From positions 1 to 64,000 of the forward strand of contig CAZGLL010000002.1 of NCBI GenBank assembly GCA_964526225.1: a DNA stretch of 64,000 nt. Direction: 5' to 3'. The position numbers and the translations under genes are program-made. Of this stretch, positions 43,577-53,318 are shown piece by piece; positions within the stretch are counted from its first letter, which is position 1; each line of letters starts with the position of its first letter. Source of the DNA: DRYM01 sp964526225. GTDB taxonomy: Archaea > Thermoproteota > Thermoprotei_A > EX4484-217-1. The notes under the pieces were generated by a model. The model worked only from the letters and a program-made list of their open reading frames with translations, did no database searches and was not told the DNA's origin.

Positions 43577-44965
43577 TTGCCTAGTTTTAAGGTAGGAGTA
43601 AGAGGGATTGATGAGCTTTTACCAGACCTACTATATCCGGGCTCCCTTGTTGTTATTGCCGGCCATCCCGGTTCCGGTAAGACCGCATTAGCGTCGACAA
43701 TATGTTATAGAAATGCTCTAAGTGGAAACAAGTGCTTGTACATTTCTCTTCAGGAGTCTAAAAAGAAGCTTTTCAGAGTTATGAAAAGCTTTGATATGGA
43801 TTTTGAGGAACTTGAAAATAGGGGGCTATATAGGTTCTTAAAGCTACCTATTACTAAAAGCGTTGAAGAAGTTATTGAGCCGCTATCAAAGGCTATAGCA
43901 GAATATGCTCCCAAAGTGGTTGTTGTAGACTCTATGAATGCTTTAACGCAGTTTGTTTCAAACCCTGAGAAAAGAGCTTTGTTACAAAACTACTTCTACT
44001 CTTTGCCAGAAATGTTAAATGGAATAGTGATACTTATAGCTGAGATTCCATTCGGCGAAGAAAAATTAGGTTTAGGGTCAGTAGAGTTCGTTGCAGACAC
44101 CATATTAGTGTTAAAACATAGGATAGAGAGAGGATTACTAACTAGGGTTATGGAAGTTAGGAAAGCTAGAGGGGTACCAATATCAGTAGCGGAAATACCG
44201 TTTACGATGATCGAAGGTAAAGGGGTAGTAGTACTTGTACCACCCATGCTAGCTAAAATTCCCCGTACTGGTGCTGAGCTTAAACTTCCATGTAGCGTAT
44301 TGTGTAGGATTCTAGACCACATACATAAAGGCCATATTATATATGTAGAACAACTATCCCACTTTAGACCTGTAGAGACAGTACCTCTATTGCTTGGAAT
44401 AGCTTTTAAAAACAATTTAAAAGCTCTTATAGTAAGCTATAGGTATTCTCCGGAAACACAGCTTGACCTAACTATCCGTGCCTACAGCATATGCGGCTAT
44501 AGTAGAGAAGATTTACAGAAGGCTATAGAAAAACACGTAATTTTTACAGCTATTAACCCCTTCAGCTACAGTTCCGCAGAAACTGCTGCAGAAGAAATTA
44601 GGTTAATAGAGGAATATGGTGACAATGTGGATATGGTTATATTCCACGGTGTCGAATTACCCGCTATAGCTGAGGGATTAGGCCCCAACTACTTAGCAAG
44701 CCTATATAATCAAATGGGCATGCTTATGAAAAAGGGTAAGCTCATTATTCGTGTAGGATCCTACGTAAACGATGAAATGAGCAATTTGTTTTCAGCATTA
44801 GCAGATGTAGTTATAAAATATGTACCTACAGAAACCAGTGAAAGGGAACAGGAATACAGAGTTTATATTTGGAGAAGAGGGAGGAAACCATACTTGTTAG
44901 GATACGAAGATTTCCAAAGATGCTTAAAAGAAGTATGTAAAATTATAAAGGAAAAATTAAGTTAA
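43577..44965 (+). CDS. KaiC/RadA-like ATPase with one intact and one degenerate domain
   Basis: 462 codons from TTG 43577. Residues 1-225: KaiC domain with Walker A GHPGSGKTALAS (29-40), Walker B VVVVDSMNAL and a SLQESKKKLFR region as in archaeal KaiC-type proteins. Residues 230-460 look like a second RecA fold in which the Walker A is replaced by IIYVEQLSHFRPVETVPLLL, so it probably cannot bind ATP. Archaeal KaiC homologues act in signalling or as regulators. A small helical partner gene follows two bases later. Confidence 0.75.
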   Translation: MPSFKVGVRGIDELLPDLLYPGSLVVIAGHPGSGKTALASTICYRNALSGNKCLYISLQESKKKLFRVMKSFDMDFEELENRGLYRFLKLPITKSVEEVIEPLSKAIAEYAPKVVVVDSMNALTQFVSNPEKRALLQNYFYSLPEMLNGIVILIAEIPFGEEKLGLGSVEFVADTILVLKHRIERGLLTRVMEVRKARGVPISVAEIPFTMIEGKGVVVLVPPMLAKIPRTGAELKLPCSVLCRILDHIHKGHIIYVEQLSHFRPVETVPLLLGIAFKNNLKALIVSYRYSPETQLDLTIRAYSICGYSREDLQKAIEKHVIFTAINPFSYSSAETAAEEIRLIEEYGDNVDMVIFHGVELPAIAEGLGPNYLASLYNQMGMLMKKGKLIIRVGSYVNDEMSNLFSALADVVIKYVPTETSEREQEYRVYIWRRGRKPYLLGYEDFQRCLKEVCKIIKEKLS

Positions 44966-44967
44966 AG

Positions 44968-45363
44968 TTGCAAAACAACACTCACAATACACTATTGGAA
45001 GTGACTGCCATGGATTCATGTAAAGAAGCTTTAAAGAAATATGAAGATGTAAGGTTGGGTGTTGCTAAACTTTTAAACTCTATAGCCCCATGGATTTTCC
45101 AAGTACTAGACTCCCATTTTAAAATGAAACTAGGAAAGGACATTATAACTTTGCTAATAAATTCTCCTAAAGAATTCTATAAAGCATTAGTGAAAGTGTA
45201 TGGGGAATTAGGTGCTGAAATGCTAATTAAAGTTCTCGATAGAAAACTAAGAGAACTTAAACTAGTAGAACCAGATACACCACCACTTACCTACATTATC
45301 GAGTACGACGAGAATAGAGAAGAAATATGTAAACTCCTACTTAAAATAGCGGAGAAAACGTAG
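44968..45363 (+). CDS. small helical partner protein of the KaiC-like ATPase
   Basis: 131 codons from TTG 44968, or 117 from ATG 45010. Core (LINSPKEFYKALVKVYGELG then AEMLIKVLDRKLREL) loosely resembles the NitrOD5-type domain found in archaeal sensor proteins near KaiC or bacterio-opsin-activator-like regulators. Gap of 2 bases with the KaiC-like gene, so almost certainly co-translated and possibly a binding partner. Confidence 0.55.
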   Translation: MQNNTHNTLLEVTAMDSCKEALKKYEDVRLGVAKLLNSIAPWIFQVLDSHFKMKLGKDIITLLINSPKEFYKALVKVYGELGAEMLIKVLDRKLRELKLVEPDTPPLTYIIEYDENREEICKLLLKIAEKT

Positions 45364-45557
45364 AGTAAAGAAAGTAACCATAAGAACGCATTTTATTCTA
45401 ACGTCTATAAAAATTCATATCCCAAGTATAGGTTGTTCGATTATGCGAAGGCGTTTATGAGGGAAAACTAGTGACAGCCTTTTACCTACAAGATTGAATT
45501 GTCACTATGAAATTTTATTTTGTTGAAATATATTAAAGGTTGGAAAGAACATGTGTT

Positions 45558-46547
45558 TTATTCTCTTGTATATGGTTTCCCAAGGGCTTTCGGAAATCTT
45601 CTCTTCCCTATGAATATTGTTACTACGACAAGCGTTGTTATATAGGGTATTAGCAATATTAGATGGTAAGGTACTAATTCCTTAATTCCTGGCGTAACAG
45701 CTACAGAGTAGGCTAGTCCTTCAGCGAATCCGAATAGGAATGCGAAACCTAAGGCTAATAGCGGTTCTAGACCTGCTGATACGAGAACAGCTAGTGCTAT
45801 GAATCCTCTTCCAGCGGAAATTTCTTTAACAATTCCTCCGAACCATGCTAAAGGCATGAATGCTCCTCCAAGCCCTGTTAGTGCTCCGCTAATTACTGCT
45901 CCTAAGAGTCTAATGTAGTCTACACGGACACCTGCGACATCTAGGGCTTCGGGCATTTCGCCTGCAGCTTTAATTCTTAATCCGAGCGGTGTATAGTGTA
46001 GTATGAAATGGAGTGCTATTGCTAAGCCTATTGCTAGGAGCGTTACTGAGCTTATTCTAAGAAATGGTGTGTAAATGGGTGTTACAAGAACCTCCTTTGG
46101 AGGAATATGTATGCCTGGGAAAGCCCAGACAGCCATTATGAAGTATGGTACGAAGCCTAATGCGAAAATGTTTATACCTATACCTACAACTACCTGGTCT
46201 GCTTTACCGTAAACGCTAAGTAATCCGAAGAAAAGCCCTATTAACGCACCAACCAGTGTTCCGAAAGCTAACCCACCATATCCGTTCTGGAACATTTCAG
46301 CACCATAAACTCCCATAGCTGCTGTTATTAGAAATATTCCCTCTAAACCTATGTTTACAAGTCCAGCTTTCTGATCTATAGACTCACCCATTGCGGCAAG
46401 AGCTAGAGGCGTCATTGCTAGAAGGGATGCTTCTAGTATTGAAAGCGGATTTAAGCCTACAAGCCTTATCGTAACAAGTATTATTGTTAGCACTAGAAAC
46501 GCTAAACATATTCTAATGTATGGACTAGCTAAACTTAGCTTCTTCAT
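45558..46547 (-). CDS. nucleoside-type ABC transporter permease (second)
   Basis: 329 codons, ten hydrophobic helices, BPD_transp_2 family. MTPLALAAMGESIDQKAGLV near residue 45 and NIGLEGIFLITAAMGVYGAE are typical of the NupQ/YufQ-type permeases partnered to Bmp lipoproteins. Start overlaps the first permease by 4 bases. Together with the other permease and the ATPase at 48687 it forms an importer for nucleosides or related compounds. Confidence 0.85.
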   Translation of the reverse strand: MKKLSLASPYIRICLAFLVLTIILVTIRLVGLNPLSILEASLLAMTPLALAAMGESIDQKAGLVNIGLEGIFLITAAMGVYGAEMFQNGYGGLAFGTLVGALIGLFFGLLSVYGKADQVVVGIGINIFALGFVPYFIMAVWAFPGIHIPPKEVLVTPIYTPFLRISSVTLLAIGLAIALHFILHYTPLGLRIKAAGEMPEALDVAGVRVDYIRLLGAVISGALTGLGGAFMPLAWFGGIVKEISAGRGFIALAVLVSAGLEPLLALGFAFLFGFAEGLAYSVAVTPGIKELVPYHLILLIPYITTLVVVTIFIGKRRFPKALGKPYTRE

Positions 46548-47632
46548 ATTCTCTTCCTCCTTAGTCTAAAGTATCTTTCAACAACAGCTACGACTTCAGG
46601 TACAGCTAACGCTATAATTATTAAGCCGTTTATTGCTTCTACAAGTTCAGAGTATACTCCAGCAGTATATTCCATGTATCTTCCGCCGTTCTTTAATGCT
46701 CCGAAGAATATTGACGCTAAGATTATTCCTAAGGGATGATTTCTACCTATTAGAGCAACGCCTATTCCGTCGAAACCTAATCCAGCAACATTACCTAATG
46801 TACCGTAGAGAGCCCATGTTGGAGGTCTCCCTAGGACTTGGGAAGCTCCGGCTAACCCTGCAGCTAATCCTCCAATAATGAAGCTTGTAATAACTATCCT
46901 CTTAGGGTCAACTCCAGCGTATCTTGCAGCATCAGGGTTTGTTCCTTGAAGTTTAAGCTCATACCCTGCCTTAGTCATTGTTAGGAAGAGGAATACCGCT
47001 ATGCAGAAAAGTATTGCTACGAAAATGAACGATGTAAGGCTTGCTCCCTTTACAAGCACAGTATATCTCGCTGTTGGCAGAACTGACACTGTTTTTTCGG
47101 CTCTACCGGGTTCGGCGAAATGGTATAGTGCTAGATACATTGTCATGTAGAAAGCTATCCAGTTAAACATTATTGTAGAAATTACTTCGTGAACTCCTCT
47201 CCAAATTTTAAGCAAAGCTGGCCCAATACTCCAGAGAGCACCTATGATCATAGCGGTTAGAGTGGCTACAGCAGCATGGAGAATAGGTGGTAAGTGCAAA
47301 TAGGCTCCGGCAATTACGGCTCCTAAAGCGCCTAAGTACATTTGTCCTTCAGCGCCGATGTTAAATAAACCTGATTTTACACCTATGGCGAAAGTTATTC
47401 CCGTAAGCATAAGCGGTACAGCGAACGATAATGTTTCAGCAAAGTCAGATAAAGTACCGAAAGCTCCTCTGAAAAGTGCTGAATAAGCTAGCCAGGGATC
47501 GTAGCCGTAAATTACCATTAGAAACGCTCCTGCAACCAGACCAATAATTAAAGCTAGAAGAGATGGTAGTAGCTGATGGATTAGCCATGAGCGCCAGTCA
47601 GCCAAAGAGAAGCACCTACAATGATTCTTCAC
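46544..47632 (-). CDS. nucleoside-type ABC transporter permease (first)
   Basis: 362 codons, about nine helices. PLMLTGITFAIGVKSGLFNI and GAEGQMYLGALGAVIAGAY are YufP-type signatures. First gene of the permease operon. The usual operon also carries a Bmp-family substrate-binding lipoprotein and the ATPase; the ATPase is on the opposite strand 1 kb away and no Bmp gene lies in this window. Confidence 0.87.
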   Translation of the reverse strand: MKNHCRCFSLADWRSWLIHQLLPSLLALIIGLVAGAFLMVIYGYDPWLAYSALFRGAFGTLSDFAETLSFAVPLMLTGITFAIGVKSGLFNIGAEGQMYLGALGAVIAGAYLHLPPILHAAVATLTAMIIGALWSIGPALLKIWRGVHEVISTIMFNWIAFYMTMYLALYHFAEPGRAEKTVSVLPTARYTVLVKGASLTSFIFVAILFCIAVFLFLTMTKAGYELKLQGTNPDAARYAGVDPKRIVITSFIIGGLAAGLAGASQVLGRPPTWALYGTLGNVAGLGFDGIGVALIGRNHPLGIILASIFFGALKNGGRYMEYTAGVYSELVEAINGLIIIALAVPEVVAVVERYFRLRRKRI

Positions 47633-47724
47633 AAATTACCTTTAAAAACTTTATCTTATACTAAAAGGAACAAAACATTTTCTCTAACGTTTAAGCCGAA
47701 AATCAGAAATAGCAGTTTCTCGTC

Positions 47725-48219
47725 ATGTACGAACAATTGTTAAAGCTAATATTTTCAAAATCACAATTAAAATATGGGTTGCTATACTTGCTTGATGCAG
47801 ACGAATATTTGAGATGGATTGTTTCAGCCAAGAAAACATTAGATTCGGCAAAAGGAGATCTTGAAAGAGGAGATTATAACTGGGCATGCTTTAAAGCACA
47901 GCAAGCAGCAGAATTAGCAGTAAAAGCTTTGCTTCACGGATTAGGCATGCCAGCATATGGTCATAGTGTTTCAAAGCTCTTATTAAACATTAAATTAAAA
48001 GGACTATTTGTTTCTGAGGAAACGGTCGAATATGCTAAAACCCTAGATAAATACTATGTACCGACAAGATACCCTAATGCTTGGGCTGAAGGAGCACCTC
48101 ACGAATACTATACCGAAAAAGACGCTGAAACAGCAATAACCTATGCTCATCAAATAATTAAATGGGTTGAGAAACAGTGGAAATCATTAGAGAAAGAGAA
48201 GAAGAGAGAAGAAAAGTAA
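47725..48219 (+). CDS. HEPN-domain protein
   Basis: 164 codons. HEPN helical core: EYLRWIVSAKKTLDSAKGDL, GDYNWACFKAQQAAELAVKA and KALLHGLGMPAYGHSVSKLL, very typical. The C-terminal YYVPTRYPNAWAEGAPHEYY is found in HEPN proteins next to nucleotidyltransferases. Partner gene overlaps its 3' end by 43 bases. Order here is HEPN first, opposite to the pair at 42667. Confidence 0.88.
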   Translation: MYEQLLKLIFSKSQLKYGLLYLLDADEYLRWIVSAKKTLDSAKGDLERGDYNWACFKAQQAAELAVKALLHGLGMPAYGHSVSKLLLNIKLKGLFVSEETVEYAKTLDKYYVPTRYPNAWAEGAPHEYYTEKDAETAITYAHQIIKWVEKQWKSLEKEKKREEK

Positions 48220-48545
48220 TTAGGGAAGCTAAAGCATGGGCGAAATCGCTACAGTTCAAATCTACAGTAATCCTTATCGGATCCTATGCTAGAGGCGACT
48301 TCAACTTATGGAGCGATGTCGACATAATATTGATAGCTCATTTTAGAGGGAATGTTCTGCAAAGGCTTAAGAACATTAATCATCCAGCTGGATACGAAAT
48401 ATTACCTCTAACTCCGGATGAATTCTATAGGCTCGTGGAAAGAAAGGATCCTTTAGCATTAGATGCTCTAACCTATGGGGTAGTTTTAAGGGATGACTTA
48501 GGCATAGTTAAAATGCTTAAGAAAATAAATAAGCATGCTAAGTAG
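48177..48545 (+). CDS. MNT-type nucleotidyltransferase
   Basis: 122 codons from GTG 48177. VILIGSYARGDFNLWSDVDI is the minimal nucleotidyltransferase motif (GS...SDVD). Pairs with the HEPN protein just upstream as a toxin-antitoxin or AMP-transfer module. The module sits between the nucleoside permease operon (minus) and its ATPase gene (plus). Confidence 0.85.
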   Translation: MEIIREREEERRKVIREAKAWAKSLQFKSTVILIGSYARGDFNLWSDVDIILIAHFRGNVLQRLKNINHPAGYEILPLTPDEFYRLVERKDPLALDALTYGVVLRDDLGIVKMLKKINKHAK

Positions 48546-48686
48546 GAAACATGGAAGCATAGACTACTTCATAATCATTCTTTAAAAGTTTTCGTAACTA
48601 AATATTTATTTTCCTAAGTATAAATAATGTTAGTAGCATTAGAAAACCAAGAACAGTTCCCATGGGCTTATTGAGAGGATGCCGTT

Positions 48687-50234
48687 ATGAGACAAGCTGA
48701 ACCTATGGTTGAAATGAAAGATATTGTTAAAATATATCCTGATGGAACTGTGGCTTTAAGAGGAGTAGATCTTACAGCATATAAGGGCGAGATTCTCGGT
48801 CTTCTCGGAGAAAATGGTGCCGGGAAAACAACACTAATGAAGATTCTTTCAGGAATTCTACAACCAACACGTGGAGAAATCTATGTTGAAGGTAGAAGGG
48901 TTAAATTCAAAAACCCCTCTGACGCGTTAGCTTTAGGTATTGGAATGGTTCATCAGCACTTCACACTTGTCCCACCATTTAATGCTTTAGAAAACATAGT
49001 TTTAGGAATAGAGTCACCCCATGGCAAACCAGGTTCAGACCTTGTTCTACCCCTAAAAAAGGAGGAGCTTGTCAAGAAAGTTAAAAAGCTAATAGAGGAA
49101 ACAGGGCTACATGTTCCACTCAACATTCCTGTGGAGAAGCTCCCTCTAGGTTTAAGACAGAGGATAGAAATTCTCAAAGTACTTTATAGAGGAATAAATC
49201 TTCTAATTCTTGATGAGCCAACAACGTTTCTAACACCATTAGAGGTTGAAGAACTCTTCAAAATAATGAAGAGGCTTAAGGAGCAAGGTAAAACAATAAT
49301 TTTCATAACTCACAAGATAAGGGAGGCATTAACGATAACCGATAGAATAGTTGTTCTAAGAGCAGGTAAGGTTGTTGGAGAAGTGCCTACGGAAAAAGCG
49401 ACACCGGAGAAGCTTGCTGAAATGATGGTTGGTAAAGAAATGAAGCTCGATGTTGTCCTAAGAGGCGAGGGAGTTGTAGTTGAAAAACCTGTTTTAGAAG
49501 TAAGAGACCTTTGGGTTAAAAATGACTTAGGGTTAATGGCTGTTAAGGGAGTATCCTTCGAAGTATATCCTGGAGAAATATTTGGAATAGCAGGAGTTGA
49601 AGGGAACGGGCAAAGCGAACTCGTAGAAGCAATTACCGGGCTTAGGAAACCTGAAAAAGGAAAGATTATTATTGAAGGTGTAGATATTACAGGTAAAGGG
49701 CCAATAGAGTTTTACAAGCTTAAATCATCACATATTCCCGGAGATAGAGATAGATATGGATTAGTTCTTGAATTCACGGTTGCCGAAAACAGCGTTCTAA
49801 ATAGGCAGTGGGAACCTATATTCACTAAAGGATTCAGACTCGACTGGAGCAAAGTTAAAGAATACGCTAAAGAAATAATTAAAAGGTTTAATATTATTGC
49901 TCCAAGCGTTGATACGCCAGCTAAATCTTTAAGCGGAGGTAATAGGCAAAGACTCGTAGTTGGAAGAGAGCTAAGTAAGGAACCAAAACTTATTGTAGCT
50001 GTGCATCCAACAAGAGGTCTTGATATTGCATCTACGATGTACATTAGAGAAATACTAGCTAAAATGAGGGATCAAGGAAAAGCTGTACTCTTAGTCTCAG
50101 CTGATTTAGACGAAATTATGCAGTTAAGTGATAGAATAGCTGTAATGTACGAAGGAAAATTCATGGGCATAAAGAAGGCTAAGGAAACAACAAGACGAGA
50201 AATAGGATTGCTAATGGGAGGAATTAAAGCCTAA
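48687..50234 (+). CDS. nucleoside-type ABC transporter ATPase (two ABC domains)
   Basis: 515 codons, tandem ABC cassette. Domain 1: Walker A GENGAGKTTLMK, Walker B LLILDEP, with a signature-like LPLGLRQRIEIL in place of LSGGQ. Domain 2: GIAGVEGNGQSELVEAI at the P-loop position, which lacks the GxxxxGK(S/T) lysine as in many monosaccharide/nucleoside ABC ATPases, then LSGGNRQRLVVGRELS. Fits the Mgl/Yuf-type importers; works with the two permeases on the opposite strand. Confidence 0.9.
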   Translation: MRQAEPMVEMKDIVKIYPDGTVALRGVDLTAYKGEILGLLGENGAGKTTLMKILSGILQPTRGEIYVEGRRVKFKNPSDALALGIGMVHQHFTLVPPFNALENIVLGIESPHGKPGSDLVLPLKKEELVKKVKKLIEETGLHVPLNIPVEKLPLGLRQRIEILKVLYRGINLLILDEPTTFLTPLEVEELFKIMKRLKEQGKTIIFITHKIREALTITDRIVVLRAGKVVGEVPTEKATPEKLAEMMVGKEMKLDVVLRGEGVVVEKPVLEVRDLWVKNDLGLMAVKGVSFEVYPGEIFGIAGVEGNGQSELVEAITGLRKPEKGKIIIEGVDITGKGPIEFYKLKSSHIPGDRDRYGLVLEFTVAENSVLNRQWEPIFTKGFRLDWSKVKEYAKEIIKRFNIIAPSVDTPAKSLSGGNRQRLVVGRELSKEPKLIVAVHPTRGLDIASTMYIREILAKMRDQGKAVLLVSADLDEIMQLSDRIAVMYEGKFMGIKKAKETTRREIGLLMGGIKA

Positions 50235-50362
50235 ATTTTAACGTAAAAACCTTAACACTTATCTCATAAATTCTCCAACATTTCGATATTATCATGCACC
50301 AAAGGGTTCTAAGCAAGTAGAAGCTAGGTCTACCATGTTTGAGGGATGTGATTTTAGGTAAA

Positions 50363-50373
50363 GTATAAATATA
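50363..50373 (+). promoter_or_regulatory. TATA box, cation antiporter gene
   Basis: GTATAAATATA is a consensus archaeal TATA element. Transcription would start about 25 bases on, near 50395, giving a leader of about 55 bases. The leader contains GTTTCCAT and ATGGGAAC, which pair as a short hairpin (50384-50406). Confidence 0.5.
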
Positions 50374-50451
50374 GGAAAAAATGTTTCCATAAGTAATATG
50401 GGAACCTAATGTTTACTACAATATTCTAAATACGAGGTGACCGATGGATAA

Positions 50452-51603
50452 TTGAGATTCCTAATGGACTTAGTTGTACTGCTTCTTCTAGCTAAAATTA
50501 TAGGTTACATGCTTAAGGTTAAGGGATTACATCCTATCGTAGGTCATGTTTTTGCAGGCCTAGTTTTAGGGCCTTATGTTTTGAAAATAGTTTATCCTTC
50601 AATAGAACTTGAAACTATAGCTTCGGTTTCGCTACTTCTACTTCTTTTCTACACTGGACTTACAACTAACTTTAGAGAGTTAAGGAGAAGGAGTAAGACA
50701 ATAGTAGCTATGGGTTTATCTGGCGTAGTAGCAACATTTGCAATAACATATGCTTTACTTTACGTAATAGGTGTTAAAGGGCTTCCAGCAATATTCATAG
50801 CTATAGCACTATCTAACACTGCAACGGAAACTGTCGCTGTAGCCGTAGCTTACGCTGGGGGTGGAGATATTAGAACGCTTATTGTTGGTGCAAGCTTCGT
50901 TGATGATGTTGTAGCAGCTTTTGTAATTAGTGTTGTTGCAAGCGTAGCTATGAGGGAAACAAACATAGTACATGTTGGTGTGGCAACAGTTGTTTTCATG
51001 TCCGCCGTTTTCATTCTAAGTCATTTGTTAGCCACGAAATTCACAATAGTTTACAGAACCATGTCAAGAGATTACTTTACATTCGCAAGTTTCTCGCTAA
51101 TAATAGCTTTCTCCTTCGCATTAATAGCTTACATGCTTGGATTAAGCGTTCTCATAGGCGCTTATCTTGCAGGGGTACTTATAGGTAGAGGCAGGGAATT
51201 CCATGACCCACTAATTAAGACAAAAATTGTCTTATCGGAGTTTATAGAGGATTTAAGTTCCTTCTTAGAAGTACTCTTCATACCTATGTTCTTCGCATAC
51301 ATAGGCTTGCTTATTTCAGTAAACCAAGTTTCAATATTGTTGTTCGCAATAGCTCTCATAGCAGCTATCATAGGTAAGATAGTCGGATGTACACCTATAG
51401 CCATGAGTAGTTTGAAAGATAAACGTAAAGGTTTCGCAGCTGGAGTAGCTATGACAGGAAGGGGGGCTTTAGAAACAGCTCTTCTAAAATTAGGATTAGA
51501 TAGTGGAATAATTAATGTTTCACAATATAGCACAATAATTCTTGTAGCATTAGCTACAGCAGTACTCGCACCCTTACTTTACAGTATAGTATATAGAGAA
51601 TAG
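50452..51603 (+). CDS. Na+(K+)/H+ antiporter, CPA2 family
   Basis: 383 codons, about 12 hydrophobic helices. GLHPIVGHVFAGLVLGPYVL is the family N-terminal motif; GASFVDDVVAAFVISVV carries the conserved Asp-Asp ion-binding region and AIALSNTATETVAVAVAYAG follows it in fold terms. Pumps monovalent cations against protons in the cell membrane. Starts TTG 50452 with GAGGTGA upstream; ATG 50464 is an alternative. Confidence 0.87.
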   Translation: MRFLMDLVVLLLLAKIIGYMLKVKGLHPIVGHVFAGLVLGPYVLKIVYPSIELETIASVSLLLLLFYTGLTTNFRELRRRSKTIVAMGLSGVVATFAITYALLYVIGVKGLPAIFIAIALSNTATETVAVAVAYAGGGDIRTLIVGASFVDDVVAAFVISVVASVAMRETNIVHVGVATVVFMSAVFILSHLLATKFTIVYRTMSRDYFTFASFSLIIAFSFALIAYMLGLSVLIGAYLAGVLIGRGREFHDPLIKTKIVLSEFIEDLSSFLEVLFIPMFFAYIGLLISVNQVSILLFAIALIAAIIGKIVGCTPIAMSSLKDKRKGFAAGVAMTGRGALETALLKLGLDSGIINVSQYSTIILVALATAVLAPLLYSIVYRE

Positions 51604-51625
51604 GAAATAGTATATAGCTTACACA

Positions 51626-53131
51626 ATGCTAAAACGGTTTGAGGATGAAGTTTTGGAGAGAATTGCTTTTCCCGAAAACTTTAGATTCGGAATATCAATG
51701 TCCGGTTTCCAGTTCGAAATGGGATGCAGCATTGAAGCTATAGATGAAAATAGTGACTGGTGGATTTGGGTTCATGACCCATTCAACATAGGCTTAGGGA
51801 TAGTTAGCGGAGACCTACCCGAACATGGAGCCGGATACTGGAACTTGTACAAGAAAGATCATGAGCTAATGCTTAGTTTAAACATAGACTCCGTTAGGGT
51901 AGGTATTGAGTGGAGTAGGATTTTCCCTAAACCAACATTTGACGTGGAAGTCGAAGTTAAGAAGGAAAATGGGAATATAACTGAAGTTGTTATTTCTAAA
52001 AGCACTATTGAAGAGTTAAGAAATAATGCTAATGAGGAAGCCTTAAACCATTATCGTACAATACTGGAGGATCTTAAGTCCAAAGAGTTAAGGGTCATGG
52101 TTTGTCTTAATCACTTTACGCTTCCAAAATGGCTTCATAACCCTATTGAACTAAGACTGTTTGGGCTAAATTCTCCAAGAAATGGATGGCTAAGTATGAG
52201 GTCAATTATCGAATTCGTTAAGTACGTAGGTTTCATAGCCTATAATCTTAAAGACCTAGTTGACGAATGGGCGATATTCAACGAACCTAGAGCTGTAATG
52301 CATGAGGGATTTCTTAAACCTAATTCAGGCTTTCCACCTAAAATTATTAGTTATAAAAGCTACATCACCGGAATGGTAAACCTTGTTGAAGCCCACGCTA
52401 GAGCATATGATGTTTTAAAAAGCATTGACCCGTTAAAACCAGTAGGGATAATATATGATATACTACTTACCGAGCCACTTAATGAGAATGACATAATAGC
52501 ATCGGAAAATGCTATGTACTTCTACAATTGGTGGTTCTTGGACGCAATAATTAGGGGAGAATATAGTAGGGGCTTTAGCGATAAATGGATCATTTATCGG
52601 AAAGACCTTGTCGGAAAAGCGGACTGGATAGGTGTAAATTATTACTCAAGACTTGTAGTTGAAGAGAGTAGGCCATGGTTTAATGGAGAAACTCTCCTAA
52701 ACTGGAAAGTCGTGAAAGGATACGGTTTCGAAAGCACACCTAAGTTAAAAACCAAAGCCGGAAACCCAACAAGCGATATGGGATGGGAAATATATCCTCA
52801 AGGACTAAGAAAAGTGCTTAACAAAGTCTATGCGAGATACAAATTACCTATAATAGTAACTGAAAATGGAGTAGCAGATTCTGAAGATAAACTTAGACCA
52901 TACGTTATCACCTCGCACCTTAATGAAATACATAAAGCAATTATTGAAGATAACGTAAACGTTTTAGGATATTATCACTGGTCCCTTATGGACAATTACG
53001 AATGGGCACATGGATACTCGATGAAATATGGACTATATGAAGTAAATTTCCAAACAAAAGAGAGAAGACCTAGGCATAGTGCGAAACTTTACTCTAAAAT
53101 AGCATCTGATAGAAAAGTTCCTATTCTGTAG
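51626..53131 (+). CDS. glycoside hydrolase family 1 beta-glycosidase
   Basis: 501 codons. Acid/base Glu220 in FNEPRAVM and nucleophile Glu413 in VTENGVAD; HWSLMDNYEWAHGYSMKYGL near the C-terminus is the usual substrate pocket. Archaeal LacS-type enzyme, cytosolic, hydrolyses beta-glucosides and beta-galactosides. Family usually about 480-500 residues, so full length. Starts 23 bases after the antiporter stop; may share its transcript. Confidence 0.92.
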   Translation: MLKRFEDEVLERIAFPENFRFGISMSGFQFEMGCSIEAIDENSDWWIWVHDPFNIGLGIVSGDLPEHGAGYWNLYKKDHELMLSLNIDSVRVGIEWSRIFPKPTFDVEVEVKKENGNITEVVISKSTIEELRNNANEEALNHYRTILEDLKSKELRVMVCLNHFTLPKWLHNPIELRLFGLNSPRNGWLSMRSIIEFVKYVGFIAYNLKDLVDEWAIFNEPRAVMHEGFLKPNSGFPPKIISYKSYITGMVNLVEAHARAYDVLKSIDPLKPVGIIYDILLTEPLNENDIIASENAMYFYNWWFLDAIIRGEYSRGFSDKWIIYRKDLVGKADWIGVNYYSRLVVEESRPWFNGETLLNWKVVKGYGFESTPKLKTKAGNPTSDMGWEIYPQGLRKVLNKVYARYKLPIIVTENGVADSEDKLRPYVITSHLNEIHKAIIEDNVNVLGYYHWSLMDNYEWAHGYSMKYGLYEVNFQTKERRPRHSAKLYSKIASDRKVPIL

Positions 53132-53217
53132 TACAGAACAACATCATCTTTTAAATCACATTTTCGGCTAAAAATGTAACTAGAGAAAAGAATGTAGTGT
53201 TTCGAGGTAGCTAAGTT

Positions 53218-53316
53218 ATGAAAATCGGAAAAGCAAAATCAATCCTAACAGTATTGATAGTTGCAATCTTAATAACGCTTCCAATAGGGCTTCTAGCTCA
53301 GAAAGAGTGTGGCTGA
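53218..53316 (+). CDS. 32-aa hydrophobic peptide
   Basis: ATG 53218 followed by a hydrophobic segment SILTVLIVAILITLPIGLLA (residues about 8-27) and a short polar tail ending ECG. The stop lies just before the next small membrane ORF (ATG 53319). Single transmembrane micropeptide; function unknown. Weak support beyond composition. Confidence 0.35.
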   Translation: MKIGKAKSILTVLIVAILITLPIGLLAQKECG

Positions 53317-53318
53317 AA

